Below are positions 8,619 to 17,046 of a stretch of DNA of 64,000 bases, piece by piece. Each line of letters opens with the position of its first letter. Within the stretch, counting starts at the first letter, position 1. Source of the stretch: Terriglobia bacterium (GTDB taxonomy: Bacteria; Acidobacteriota; Terriglobia; Bryobacterales; Bryobacteraceae); contig JAIQFE010000027.1 of assembly GCA_020073445.1 (NCBI GenBank), positions 1 through 64,000 on the forward strand, written 5' to 3'. The notes beneath the pieces were generated by a model. The model saw only the letters and a list, made by a program, of their open reading frames with translations. It was not told where the DNA came from and searched no databases. The position numbers and the translations under genes were made by a program.

Positions 8619-8708
8619 AAAAAGGGGACAGCCAGATCTGTCCACTCGCACGCTGACAGGCTAAGTCAGGAGATTACTGGAGGGGACAGAGTAGGCTGTC
8701 CCCCTTTT
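8619..8708. repeat. Paired GGGGACAG hairpins within an inverted repeat (REP-like)
   Basis: Arms AAAAAGGGGACAGCC (8619-8633) and GGCTGTCCCCCTTTT (8694-8708) are near-perfect inverted copies. Inside are two short hairpins in the same orientation: GGGGACAG-CCAGAT-CTGTCC and GGGGACAG-AGTAGG-CTGTCCCC. The element fills the gap between the coiled-coil gene and the M13 peptidase stop at 8717. It may also act as a terminator for the peptidase transcript, whose 3' end reads into the right arm. Confidence 0.7.
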
Positions 8709-8716
8709 GCGGAAAT

Positions 8717-10717
8717 CTACCAAACTCTGCAGGCCGGCCCGCGGACCATCGACTGGTTCAGGCGGCACGCGAAAGCTTTTTGGAATTCCGGCATATTCGA
8801 GACCACTCCGTTCACCCGAAATTCGCCGGGAGAGTGCGGATCGGTCTGCGCGCGCAAGCGGGACGCTTCTTCCGTGACGTTGTTGCACCACACCTGCGCC
8901 CAGCCGAGGAAAAACCGCTGCTCGGCGCTGAATCCGTCGATCTTGGGAGGCTGCTTGCCGCCGAGTGTATTCATCAGCGCCATGTAGGCGACGCGCAGGC
9001 CGCCATTGTCGGCCGTGTTCTCGCCCAGCGTTAGCTTGCCGTTCAGATTCACACCCGGCACCGGGCTGTACCCGCTGTACTGATTCACCACGCAGTCGGC
9101 CCGCTGGTCGAACGCCCTGGCGTCCTCCTCGGTCCACCAGTCGCGCAGATTTCCTTTTGCGTCGAATTGCCGGCCCTCGTCGTCGAAACCGTGCGTCAGC
9201 TCATGGCCGATCACCGCGCCGATCGCGCCGTAATTCACGGCATCGTCCAATTTGTTGTCATAGAACGGCGGCTGCAGAATGCCGGCCGGGAAATTGATGT
9301 CGTTGTGCTGCGGATCGTAGTATGCGTTCACCGTGGGCTGGCTCATGTCCCAATCGGTCTTGTCCACCGGCTTCCCGATTTTGGCCAGCTGGCGGGCCAG
9401 CTCGAACGTGCTGGTACGGGCGGTATTGGCGTACGGATCGTTGCGAGTAATCTGGACGCCCGAATAGTCCAGCCACTTGCTCTTGTTCCCGATCTTGTTG
9501 GTGATTCCGTGCAGCTTGACGACGGCCTGGTCCTTGGTCTTAGGCGTCATCCAATCCAGGCCGCGGATGTCTTTCTCCAGCGCCTTCTCGATTTCCGCCA
9601 CCATCTGCTGAGTGCGCTTCTTGCCCGCGTCTCCGAGAGTCTTCTCGACGAAGGTCTTGCCCAGAGCGTCCGGCAACTGCTCATCGGTCAGATCGACGCA
9701 GCGCTTCCAGCGGGCACGCATCTCCTTGGCGCCCTTCAAAGTCTTGTCGTAGAAGTCGAAGCTGGCCTGCTGGAAGGAAGCCGAAAGAAATATGGAGTTG
9801 TCGCGCACCAGATTCCAGGTGAGATAGGTCTTCAGATCCTCCAAGGGCTGCTGTTCAATGACGGTGTTCACGGCCCGCGCGAAATCCGGCACCGCGACGT
9901 TGAGGCTATCGATCGACGGAGCGCCCAGGTTTTGGAGGAACCTCGTCCACTCGAAGGCCGGGGCCAGCGCCATGAGCTCCGCGACTGTCAGCTTGTGATA
10001 CACCTTCTCCGGATCGCGGCGCGAAACGCGATCCAGCGAACCTTTGGCCAGCTCTGTTTCGATCGCCAGCACCGTGGCGGCTTTTTTCTGCGCTTCCGCT
10101 GGGGGCAAACCGAGCAGTCCGAATACCGTCTGAACGTGCGCCAGGTACTTATTCCGCAGGTCCACGGATTTTTCGTCGGTCTTCAGGTAATAATCGCGAT
10201 CCGGCAGGCCCAGTCCGGCCTGATCCATCACCGCGATCACCCGCGTGGAATCTTTCGCGTCCTGCTCCGAGCCGAAGCGGAAAAACGGCCAGGAGCCGAT
10301 GCGGAACATGTAGACTACCAGGTCCGCGAGCTCCTTGCGGTCCTGAACCACCGCGATCCGGTTCAGATCGCGCTGGATTGCTTCCAGACCCCGCGCATCC
10401 AGATTTTTTTCATCCATGCAGGCGGCATAGAAATCGCCGATCTTCTGATCCGTTGCGCTGCGGTTGGGACGATCCACCGCCGCGGCTTCCAGGACATCCT
10501 TGAGCAGCATCCGGTTCCGGTCCTGCAACGAATCGAACCGTCCCCACCGCGACGCATCGCCGGGCAGGGGATTGGCCGTCATCCAACCGCCGCAGGCGTA
10601 TTGGTAGAAGTTCGCGCAAGGGTCCACATTGCGATTCAGCGCTCCAGGGTCGAATCCGGGGGCCTTCTGGGCATGGACCGCGGCGGCCGCCAGGCACAGC
10701 GTGAGCAATACGCGCAT
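8717..10717 (-). CDS. M13 family (neprilysin-like) zinc metallopeptidase, secreted
   Basis: A full-length 666-residue M13 peptidase (PepO/neprilysin clan MA). It starts with a signal peptide (residues 1-16, cleavage after AVHAQ), and the mature N-terminus GFDPGALNRNVDPCANFYQYACGGW is typical of the family. The zinc site HELTH is at 505-509 (HExxH), the third ligand Glu566 is in GENTADNGGL, and the protein ends in the family's CxVW tail. M13 enzymes cleave oligopeptides, here presumably in the periplasm or outside the cell. It is monocistronic by position, with a repeat on its 3' side and a 309-base gap on its 5' side. Confidence 0.95.
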   Translation of the reverse strand: MRVLLTLCLAAAAVHAQKAPGFDPGALNRNVDPCANFYQYACGGWMTANPLPGDASRWGRFDSLQDRNRMLLKDVLEAAAVDRPNRSATDQKIGDFYAACMDEKNLDARGLEAIQRDLNRIAVVQDRKELADLVVYMFRIGSWPFFRFGSEQDAKDSTRVIAVMDQAGLGLPDRDYYLKTDEKSVDLRNKYLAHVQTVFGLLGLPPAEAQKKAATVLAIETELAKGSLDRVSRRDPEKVYHKLTVAELMALAPAFEWTRFLQNLGAPSIDSLNVAVPDFARAVNTVIEQQPLEDLKTYLTWNLVRDNSIFLSASFQQASFDFYDKTLKGAKEMRARWKRCVDLTDEQLPDALGKTFVEKTLGDAGKKRTQQMVAEIEKALEKDIRGLDWMTPKTKDQAVVKLHGITNKIGNKSKWLDYSGVQITRNDPYANTARTSTFELARQLAKIGKPVDKTDWDMSQPTVNAYYDPQHNDINFPAGILQPPFYDNKLDDAVNYGAIGAVIGHELTHGFDDEGRQFDAKGNLRDWWTEEDARAFDQRADCVVNQYSGYSPVPGVNLNGKLTLGENTADNGGLRVAYMALMNTLGGKQPPKIDGFSAEQRFFLGWAQVWCNNVTEEASRLRAQTDPHSPGEFRVNGVVSNMPEFQKAFACRLNQSMVRGPACRVW

Positions 10718-11026
10718 ATGTCCATATAGTAAGGCAATCGATTGCGGCTGAGCCTCCCATGAATCGCTTATGCGGGCATAGGGTTGCTACCCAGCCCCGG
10801 ACCGGGCTTCCCTTACAAATCGCGACCGGTGAAGACAAGGCTCCGCCACGAAAGTGTCACCGGCAAGAATATGGCGCTCTGAGAGGCTCCACTTCGGCGA
10901 AATTCACGTGCGTGAAAGCGGCTATGCCCCGGCCTAGAGGCTGTATTTACAGGACTTGCCTCTCTTCCGAGACTCATCCGGGAATCTGGGAACACAATTG
11001 CCCTTATCGGTGCTGGGAGCCATTCC
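10718..11026. other. 309-base intergenic region between divergent M13 peptidase and FliA-type sigma genes
   Basis: This must hold the promoters of both divergent genes. The clearest structure is a 12-base perfect palindrome GCAATCGATTGC at 10734-10745, a possible operator 17 bases upstream of the peptidase start. Further right is a GC-rich stretch able to fold (around 10900-10965, with GAGGC...GCCTC arms). A GGGAG ribosome site lies 9-10 bases before the ATG at 11027. I recognise no known riboswitch and no convincing -35/-10 pair. Confidence 0.45.
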
Positions 11027-11812
11027 ATGAACGCCATCGCCGAGCCCATCGAGTTTGCCCTTCAGACCGGAAAACACCCCGCCGAAGAGCGGGAGCGCCT
11101 GATCCTGGAGCATCTGCCCCAGGTACGTCTGATTGCCCGCAAGATTCATAGCCGCCTGCCCACAAATGTCAGTCTGGACGATCTGGTGTCCACCGGGATC
11201 GTGGGACTTATTTCGGCCATCGACCATTTCGACCCGTCCCGCCATGTGTGCCTGAAAACCTACGCCGAGCATCGGATCAAGGGAGAGATTTTGGATAGCC
11301 TGCGCCGGCTGGATTGGGCGTCCCGCCAGCAACGCCAGCTCGCCAAGCGAATCGAAGCCGCTACCGCCACAGCGGAGCAGCGCTATCTGCGCGCGCCCAC
11401 GGAAGAAGATATCGCCGCCGAGCTCCATATTACGCTCGACCGCTATCACCACTGGCAGGCAGCGCTCCGGGGGGTGAACCTCGCAAGGCTGGAATCGGCG
11501 GGATCGGATGATTCCGAGAACCGCGATCTGCTTCGCGTGGTTTCAGACGACGCAGGCAAATGGCCTTCCGCATTGTTAGAGCGCAAGGAACTCCAACGCA
11601 CCTTAGTGGAGGCTATCTCCGGACTCCCAACCATCGAGAAAACCGTCCTAAGCCTGTGTTGCGAAGGTGAATTGACCTTGCGGGAAATAGCCAAGATCGT
11701 CGGCTTGCACGAGTCGCGCATTTCCCAGCTCAGGTCGCAGGCAATCGTGCGACTCCGGGTCTCTATGGCCAAACTCTGGCCTGCTGTGGGATATCGGTCC
11801 ACGGCAGCATAG
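11027..11812 (+). CDS. fliA: RNA polymerase sigma factor, FliA/WhiG (sigma-28) type
   Basis: A 261-residue sigma-70 family factor with regions 2 (LVSTGIVGLISAIDHFDPSR...FKTYA-like LKTYAEHRIKGEILDSLR), 3 (about 100-150) and 4 with a C-terminal helix-turn-helix TLREIAKIVGLHESRISQLR near 220-240. Length, absence of region 1.1 and the GEILDSLRRLDW segment are typical of FliA, which directs late flagellar promoters. It is not next to the flagellar genes, which lie about 39 kb away. No FlgM-like anti-sigma gene is adjacent. Its 3' end overlaps the convergent PDZ gene by 50 bases. A general-stress or sporulation-type role cannot be excluded. Confidence 0.85.
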   Translation: MNAIAEPIEFALQTGKHPAEERERLILEHLPQVRLIARKIHSRLPTNVSLDDLVSTGIVGLISAIDHFDPSRHVCLKTYAEHRIKGEILDSLRRLDWASRQQRQLAKRIEAATATAEQRYLRAPTEEDIAAELHITLDRYHHWQAALRGVNLARLESAGSDDSENRDLLRVVSDDAGKWPSALLERKELQRTLVEAISGLPTIEKTVLSLCCEGELTLREIAKIVGLHESRISQLRSQAIVRLRVSMAKLWPAVGYRSTAA

Positions 11813-12566
11813 GCCACAAAACCGCCCCGACGCTTCGCTCCGGCCGGCGGATGACGGACAGCATCACGTTTACTTCCTTACGGTCGCGCACCACTACCAC
11901 CGACACCGGACGGCCGCGCAGGGCTCGCAGGTGAGCGGAAATATCCGCGGGCGTCGCCACTTTGGCGTCGTCCACGCGCACGATCACGTCACCTGCCTTG
12001 ATGCCGGCCTTGTCCGCCGCGAGGCCCTTGGTCACCGCGCGAACCAGAACACCTTCTTTCACGCCGAAAAACTCCGCCAGTTGGCCGTCGAGCGCCTCCG
12101 CTTCAATGCCGAGCATCGCGCTACGCCAGGTCATGTGGTTCTGTGGCATATCGGGAAAGCGGAACTCCAGAGGTTCCTGAACCGGAGCCGGAATCAGCTG
12201 ACCGCTCATCGCGGGCCGCGCCACGATCTTCACGGCAATGGTCTGCGGCGCGCCGTTCCGGATGATCCCGATCTTCACTTCGCGCCCGGCCGGCGTCTCG
12301 CGCACCAAGCGGGAGAACTGATCCATGCCTTCCACGCGCTGCCCGTTGTACTCCATTACGGCGTCGCCGGTTTTGATGCCGGCCTTCTCGGCGGGACTAT
12401 CCGGGGCAATACGGGTGACTTCCACGCCGGCTTCCTCAGGGAGCTTCAGTTCCTTGGCACGATTGCTGTCGATCTCCTGAATCCCCACACCCAGATAGCT
12501 GCCGAGTCCTTGGCTCATCGCAAGACCTGTGGTCATGCACGCGGCCAGCACAACTTTAGTCCACAT
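11763..12566 (-). CDS. Exported protein with two PDZ domains
   Basis: A 267-residue protein with an N-terminal signal peptide (to about residue 18, MSQG boundary) and two PDZ domains. The first is at about 22-115 (GYLGV-like SYLGVGIQEI...GIKTGDAVMEYNGQRV), the second at about 150-240 (EGVLVRAVTKGLAADKAGIKAGDVIVRVDD). There is no protease domain, so it is not DegP itself. A periplasmic peptide- or partner-binding role is likely. It is last in the ECF sigma operon, nine bases after the DUF4097 gene. The 3' 50 bases are antisense to the end of the FliA-type gene. Confidence 0.85.
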   Translation of the reverse strand: MWTKVVLAACMTTGLAMSQGLGSYLGVGIQEIDSNRAKELKLPEEAGVEVTRIAPDSPAEKAGIKTGDAVMEYNGQRVEGMDQFSRLVRETPAGREVKIGIIRNGAPQTIAVKIVARPAMSGQLIPAPVQEPLEFRFPDMPQNHMTWRSAMLGIEAEALDGQLAEFFGVKEGVLVRAVTKGLAADKAGIKAGDVIVRVDDAKVATPADISAHLRALRGRPVSVVVVRDRKEVNVMLSVIRRPERSVGAVLWPMLPWTDIPQQARVWP

Positions 12567-12575
12567 GGTTTCTGC

Positions 12576-13700
12576 TCACTTCCTTCGCAGATAAATCACG
12601 CCGCTCGAAACATTCAGATTCAGCACCGGTCCTCCGCCGTTCAGCGAGCCCTGGCCGATCATCGGAGCCTGGAAGAACTTGGAGGGCGTCACCCGAATCT
12701 CCGGAAAATCGGATATGATGCGCGGCGTTCCGCCCGTGTTGTTTCTCGCCATCACCGACACCGCCAGATTGGACGGAATCAGAACCGTAATGTCACCCGA
12801 GCTCGCCACCAGCGAAGAATCCTGCATGCGCGCCCCGTTTAGCAGCTCCGCCAGGATGCTGCCCGCCATGGCAGCCAGGTTCATGGGACCCGCGTCGTTT
12901 TTCACTCGTACCGTACCGGCCATCGATTCCGCCTGAACGCCGCGAGCCGAGCCCACCTGGATGAACCCGCCCTGCGTATCCGCGAATACCGCTCCGCCCG
13001 CCTGACCGACTTCGATCATGCCCTGCGCGGAATGCGCGCGAACGTCGCCCGCAGCCTTATCCACGCGGATGTTGCCGCCCATCTGGTTGGATAGTGCGAC
13101 CGGGCCTCCCGCGTCGCGAACGAGCATGTTCCCGCCCACCGTGGTGCAGTTGATCGCGCCGCCCGTTTTCTCGATGACCACCTCGCCAGCGCCCGAAAAA
13201 CACTGTACCGTTCCGCCGATCTTGCCCAGCTGGATATCGCCGCCGCCGGTGCTCAACTGCACCGCGCCATCAAAGTCGGCCACATTGATTCCGCCCAGGC
13301 CGTTTTGAATGATGACGGTGGATACCTGCGCCGGCACGCCGATCTCGATTTCGGTTCTGACGATTCCGGCTGAAATCGGCTGAAGTTCCAGCACCACGCG
13401 TCCGCGCTGTGAGCTCAGCTGCCTGGCTCCTCCCCCCAACAAAGTACGAGCTTGATCCTCGCTGGCGGCCCGCACGCGCTGCCGGACTCGATACGTCACC
13501 TGATCGCCGGCCACCCGCCGCACAATGACGTTACCGTGCGTATTCACCTGCAGGGGCTGCGCGCCTATGGGGAAGGAATCGCCGATGCTCCCCACCCAAA
13601 ATGCGCCTTCGCGCACCACGGGCGCTTCCTGCGCAGCGGCTTTTTGTATGACAACGACCACCGCTGTCGCCATCAACAAATTGGCGATTCGTAACTTCAT
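12576..13700 (-). CDS. Exported DUF4097-type beta-repeat protein
   Basis: A 374-residue protein with a signal peptide (cleavage near AAAQEA, residue 24). The body is many short beta-strand repeats of the type GGxxxxxxxAGxVxxxTxxGxIxV between about residues 125 and 290, the pattern of DUF4097/DUF4098 adhesin-like beta-helices. Function of the family is unknown. Members are often encoded beside anti-sigma genes or two-component systems and thought to sit outside the cytoplasmic membrane. The start directly abuts the anti-sigma stop (no gap), so it belongs to the ECF operon. Confidence 0.85.
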   Translation of the reverse strand: MKLRIANLLMATAVVVVIQKAAAQEAPVVREGAFWVGSIGDSFPIGAQPLQVNTHGNVIVRRVAGDQVTYRVRQRVRAASEDQARTLLGGGARQLSSQRGRVVLELQPISAGIVRTEIEIGVPAQVSTVIIQNGLGGINVADFDGAVQLSTGGGDIQLGKIGGTVQCFSGAGEVVIEKTGGAINCTTVGGNMLVRDAGGPVALSNQMGGNIRVDKAAGDVRAHSAQGMIEVGQAGGAVFADTQGGFIQVGSARGVQAESMAGTVRVKNDAGPMNLAAMAGSILAELLNGARMQDSSLVASSGDITVLIPSNLAVSVMARNNTGGTPRIISDFPEIRVTPSKFFQAPMIGQGSLNGGGPVLNLNVSSGVIYLRRK

Positions 13701-14636
13701 CTAGTATGTTTCCTGCGACGCATTTACCAGTTGCAGCACGCGTTCCCCGCGCTGCCGCACGTAGGCGTTGTTCTCGCGATTCATCAGCTCTTGCAAGGTC
13801 CCGATGATGTCGCGGTCCAGGCCGTTGGCAGGAGTCTCGCCAACGCCCTGCGTCAGCAAATCGATGGCCTGGGTGCGCATCCCTGGATTGCCGTCCGAGA
13901 GCAGAACCCCGGAGAGAGCCTTGCGAACCTCGGGCTGCCGCACGAAGGGTTTCAGCCCGTCCATGGCCTTCAGCCGCACGCCGGCATTCTCGTCATGCTC
14001 CAGCGCGTAGATCAGGGTGTCCCGCACCTCGGCCGCCTGAGCGCGATCGTTCAGGATCCCCACCGTCTCATACCGCAAGCCTGGATCGGAAGGATCCTTC
14101 GCGGCCGAGAGCAGCAGGACGCGAATGTTCTGGTCGTCTAAACCGCCGGACACAATGCGTTGATGAGTTTCATCGAGAACAATCTGAATGCCGCCATTGG
14201 GACCCGGCTCCACCGACCGTACACGCTGCGCGCCCGGATCCACCATGGACATCCCGGTGACTCCCAACCCCAGACCCGGAAGCAGACGCGCCCCGAAAAA
14301 GCCAATACTCAACAGCGCCAGAGCGCCCGCCGATTGCAGCCATCTGGCGTCCAGGAGCCGATCCCACCAGCCGGCTCGTCCAATAAATGCATGCGCCGGC
14401 ACGTGTTCCGCCGCGATTTGCCGCTGAAGATTCTGCCGGGATTCCCAGAGCACCGATGCGGGTGGCTCGACCTCTGCCTGATCGAACGCCGCGTGCAGCC
14501 CGCGCTCCCGCTCGAGCGCCGTGCGGCACTCCGCGCAACTTTCCAGGTGCGCGTCGACGGTCTCTTCTTCGTCAAACGACAGCTCGCCGTAGAGCAACAT
14601 GCTTAGCTGCTCCCGTACTTTTTCACACGTGTTCAT
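13701..14636 (-). CDS. Zinc-finger anti-sigma factor with C-terminal HEAT-like repeats
   Basis: Starting at the ATG at 14636, which overlaps the sigma gene's TGA (ATGA), the protein has 311 residues. The N-terminal zinc anti-sigma domain has C4 and the H30-x3-C34-x2-C37 motif (HLESCAEC). A single transmembrane helix lies at about 102-120. The rest, outside the membrane, is about 180 residues, of which 170-300 resemble HEAT-type helical repeats (DPGLRYETVGIL, AGVRLKAMDGL, PGMRTQAIDLL). Anti-sigmas of this class bind their sigma until a signal releases it. The sensor part is unusual. An upstream in-frame ATG at 14687 is inside the sigma gene and unlikely. Confidence 0.88.
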   Translation of the reverse strand: MNTCEKVREQLSMLLYGELSFDEEETVDAHLESCAECRTALERERGLHAAFDQAEVEPPASVLWESRQNLQRQIAAEHVPAHAFIGRAGWWDRLLDARWLQSAGALALLSIGFFGARLLPGLGLGVTGMSMVDPGAQRVRSVEPGPNGGIQIVLDETHQRIVSGGLDDQNIRVLLLSAAKDPSDPGLRYETVGILNDRAQAAEVRDTLIYALEHDENAGVRLKAMDGLKPFVRQPEVRKALSGVLLSDGNPGMRTQAIDLLTQGVGETPANGLDRDIIGTLQELMNRENNAYVRQRGERVLQLVNASQETY

Positions 14637-15247
14637 ACGAAATCTCCGAGGGCGACCCGCATCTTCTGCGTCGCTCGAAACAAACAATTCTTGGCGGCTT
14701 CCTCGGTGGTCCCAAGGATCTCGCCGATATTCCGCAGCTTCAGACCCTGGTAATGCCGAAGCTCGAATACCATTCGCTCCCGCGGGGTCAGCTCACCCAG
14801 CGTTTTCTCGATCCGCTCCCGCAGCTCGCCGGCGAACATGCTCCGCTGTGGATCGCTTTCCGCTCGCGATTCCTGCACGGTGTCCATCCGGTCCACCGGC
14901 CCATCGGACCCTTCCACCTGCGACGACTCTTCCTTGCGAACCTTGCGCTTCCGCATGTGATCCAGGCACAAGTTCGTCACGATCCGATACAGCCAGGTGT
15001 GAAAACTGCAATCGAACCGGAAGCTGTTCAGGTTGCGGTAGACCCGCAGGAACGCTTCCTGGTAGACATCCTGGGCGTCGTCAGGCGACCGCAACAGGTT
15101 CATCGCAAGCCGAAGCACACTTTGGTCGTAAACGCGTACGAGTTGCCCGAAGGCGTCCTGATCGCCTTCCTGAGCAGCCCGGATTAGCGCCTTCTCGTCT
15201 GTCTGAAAGCCCGTCTTCTGGGCCAAAGAGGCGGCTCCGTGAGTCAC
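14633..15247 (-). CDS. ECF-type RNA polymerase sigma factor (RpoE-like)
   Basis: An extracytoplasmic-function sigma factor. Region 2 is recognisable at DAFGQLVRVYDQSVLRLAMNLL and DAQDVYQEAFLRVYRNL, region 4 at TPRERMVFELRHYQGLKLRNIGEILGTTEEAAKN. The frame is open to 15451 but the upstream part is basic low-complexity sequence antisense-like to the S1 gene end, so I place the start at GTG 15247 (about 204 residues, the family length). No clear ribosome site precedes it, and a TATACT -10-like box at 15263-15268 would leave a leader of only about nine bases. It is followed, overlapping by four bases, by its presumed anti-sigma factor. Confidence 0.88.
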   Translation of the reverse strand: MTHGAASLAQKTGFQTDEKALIRAAQEGDQDAFGQLVRVYDQSVLRLAMNLLRSPDDAQDVYQEAFLRVYRNLNSFRFDCSFHTWLYRIVTNLCLDHMRKRKVRKEESSQVEGSDGPVDRMDTVQESRAESDPQRSMFAGELRERIEKTLGELTPRERMVFELRHYQGLKLRNIGEILGTTEEAAKNCLFRATQKMRVALGDFV

Positions 15248-15262
15248 GTCAGCAGTACACAG

Positions 15263-15268
15263 TATATT
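15263..15268 (-). promoter_or_regulatory. Possible -10 element (TATACT) for the ECF sigma operon
   Basis: On the minus strand TATACT stands 15 bases before the GTG at 15247. No matching -35 (TTGACA-like) was found at 16-18 bases, and the hairpin at 15281-15301 occupies that area, so this is tentative. Confidence 0.35.
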
Positions 15269-15280
15269 GGACGGCGGGGG

Positions 15281-15301
15281 GCCGGAAAGGTAACGGCCCG
15301 G
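15281..15301 (-). terminator. Possible hairpin after rpsA
   Basis: GGGCCG at 15281-15286 pairs with CGGCCC at 15296-15301 over a nine-base loop, 27 bases after the S1 stop on the minus strand. There is no T-tract, so it is a weak terminator candidate between rpsA and the ECF sigma gene. Confidence 0.35.
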
Positions 15302-15327
15302 GAGATAAGAGACGCTATTTCTACAGC

Positions 15328-16977
15328 TTAGGCCTGGAGTTCCAGGTCGATGCGCTTCTTCTCCAGGTCGATCTGGACAATCTTGAAGCTGCGGATCTGG
15401 CCGGCGCGGACGCCTTCGCCGGATTCCGCCGCTCCGCCGCCGGATTTCCACTTCTGTGCCAGCATGCTGGTAAGTGACGAGAGATCGGCTTTTTGCGCGC
15501 CGGCGGCAGCTTCCTTGCGCTGTTCCGGAACCGGTGCGAACGCGGTAACGCCCTCGCCGAGTTCCACTTTCATGCGATCGCCGGAGACATTCACCACGCG
15601 GCCGCTAACCAGCTCGCCGGTCTTGTGCTCCGCCAGGTACTCGTCGATGCTGGTCGGCTCCAGCTGCTTCATCCCCAGGCGGAAGCGGCGGCGTTCCTTA
15701 TCGGCCTCGAGAACGACCGCCTTAACGATCTGCCCCTGCTTCAGGACCTCGTTGGGATGGTTCAGGCGCTTCTCGCCGGTAATATCGGCGATGTGGATCA
15801 TGCCTTCGATGCCCTCGCCCAGTTCGACGAACGCTCCGAATTTGGCCAGGCTGGTGACGGGCGCCTCGACGGCCGTGCCCACTGGATACTTCTTCAAGGC
15901 TTCTTCCCAGGGATCTCCCAGCGCCTGCTTCAATCCCAGGGCAATTCGCTTATCTATCGGGTTGACGTTCAGTACCACCACGTCGACCATTTCTCCGGGC
16001 TTGAGAATGTCCACCGCGCGTACGTTCTTCTTGCTCCAGGACATCTCGGAAACGTGGATCAGCCCTTCCACGCCCGGTTCCAGCTCGACGAACGCGCCGA
16101 AGTCCAGCACGCGCGAAACTTTTCCCCGGATGCGGGAGCCTTGCGTGTATTTCGAAACCGCCTCGGTCCATGGGTCGGCCGACAGCTGCTTGAGGCCCAG
16201 CGAAATCTTGCGGCTCTCGCGGTTGATCTTGAGGATCTTGACTTCGATCTCCTCACCCGCTTTGACCACGTCGCTCGGTTTCACATTGCGCGAGTAGCTC
16301 ATGTCGGAGACATGCAGCAGGCCATCGATGCCGCCCAGATCGACGAACGCGCCGAAATCAGTGATCGAGCGAACGGTGCCACGCACGATCGCACCTTCCT
16401 CCAATTTCCCGAAGGCTGCTTCCTTGGCCTGGCGTTCGAGCTCTTCGAGGATCACGCGCCGGTCGACCACGACGTCTTCTTCGGCGGCATTGAGCTTGGT
16501 GATGCGGCACTCGATCTGCTGGCCCACCAGCTTTTCCAGATCCGCTTGTTCCCGCGCGCCGCTGCGCGAGGCCGGCATGAAGGCGCGTACGCCCACGTCC
16601 ACCCGCAAGCCGCCCTTGACGACTTCGAGCACCGTGCCGCCGATGGTGCGCTTCTCCGCAAACGCTGCTTCGAGGGCGGTCCAATCTTTGGGCGTCTCGA
16701 CTTTGATCGTCGATAGGAGATACGTACCCGATTCATCGCGACCACGGATGGAGACGATGACCTTGGTCCCGGGTTTCAGGTCGGGCGAAGGCGGCAGCAT
16801 CCCGTCCATCTTCCGGCCGATGTCGACGAAGGCGCCGTCGGGCGTCACCGACACCACCGTGCCTTCCACGCGCTCACCACCGGCGTGGTGGGTCTGTTCG
16901 AATTGAGTCAGGATATCGCCGAAGGAGGTGTCGGCCGGAGACGCCTCGGGCGAATCAGGAAAGTTGGGTTGGGGCAT
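15328..16977 (-). CDS. rpsA: 30S ribosomal protein S1
   Basis: A 549-residue protein of six S1/OB-fold repeats, beginning at about residues 36, 112, 197, 282, 367 and 452. Repeats 3-5 carry the strong DFGAFVxLxxxxGLxHVSxMS pattern and the first and last are more divergent, as in Gram-negative S1. S1 binds mRNA upstream of the start codon and docks it on the 30S subunit. It is a stand-alone gene between rseP (upstream) and the ECF sigma operon. Length agrees with E. coli S1 (557). Confidence 0.94.
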   Translation of the reverse strand: MPQPNFPDSPEASPADTSFGDILTQFEQTHHAGGERVEGTVVSVTPDGAFVDIGRKMDGMLPPSPDLKPGTKVIVSIRGRDESGTYLLSTIKVETPKDWTALEAAFAEKRTIGGTVLEVVKGGLRVDVGVRAFMPASRSGAREQADLEKLVGQQIECRITKLNAAEEDVVVDRRVILEELERQAKEAAFGKLEEGAIVRGTVRSITDFGAFVDLGGIDGLLHVSDMSYSRNVKPSDVVKAGEEIEVKILKINRESRKISLGLKQLSADPWTEAVSKYTQGSRIRGKVSRVLDFGAFVELEPGVEGLIHVSEMSWSKKNVRAVDILKPGEMVDVVVLNVNPIDKRIALGLKQALGDPWEEALKKYPVGTAVEAPVTSLAKFGAFVELGEGIEGMIHIADITGEKRLNHPNEVLKQGQIVKAVVLEADKERRRFRLGMKQLEPTSIDEYLAEHKTGELVSGRVVNVSGDRMKVELGEGVTAFAPVPEQRKEAAAGAQKADLSSLTSMLAQKWKSGGGAAESGEGVRAGQIRSFKIVQIDLEKKRIDLELQA

Positions 16978-17023
16978 GCGAGAAAAACCGAAGTCTTTGC
17001 TATTGTGTCACAGACTCAGTAGC

Positions 17024-17041
17024 TCCGCCCTGTAGGGCGGA
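17024..17041 (-). terminator. Hairpin directly after rseP
   Basis: TCCGCCC-TGTA-GGGCGGA is a perfect seven-base stem, six bases after the rseP stop (17047) and before the rpsA leader. It lacks a T-tract, so it may be a terminator-like or REP-like hairpin. Confidence 0.45.
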
Positions 17042-17046
17042 CGACG

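Noticed and set aside
9167-10729. A 520-residue plus-strand open frame
   Set aside because: Antisense of the M13 peptidase; the minus-strand protein has full catalytic motifs and this one has none.
10718-11026. c-di-GMP (GEMM) riboswitch upstream of the FliA-type gene
   Set aside because: A GCGTGAAAGC...CCGGCCTA stretch recalls part of the GEMM core, but the upstream GGCAAACC block and the receptor helix cannot be placed.
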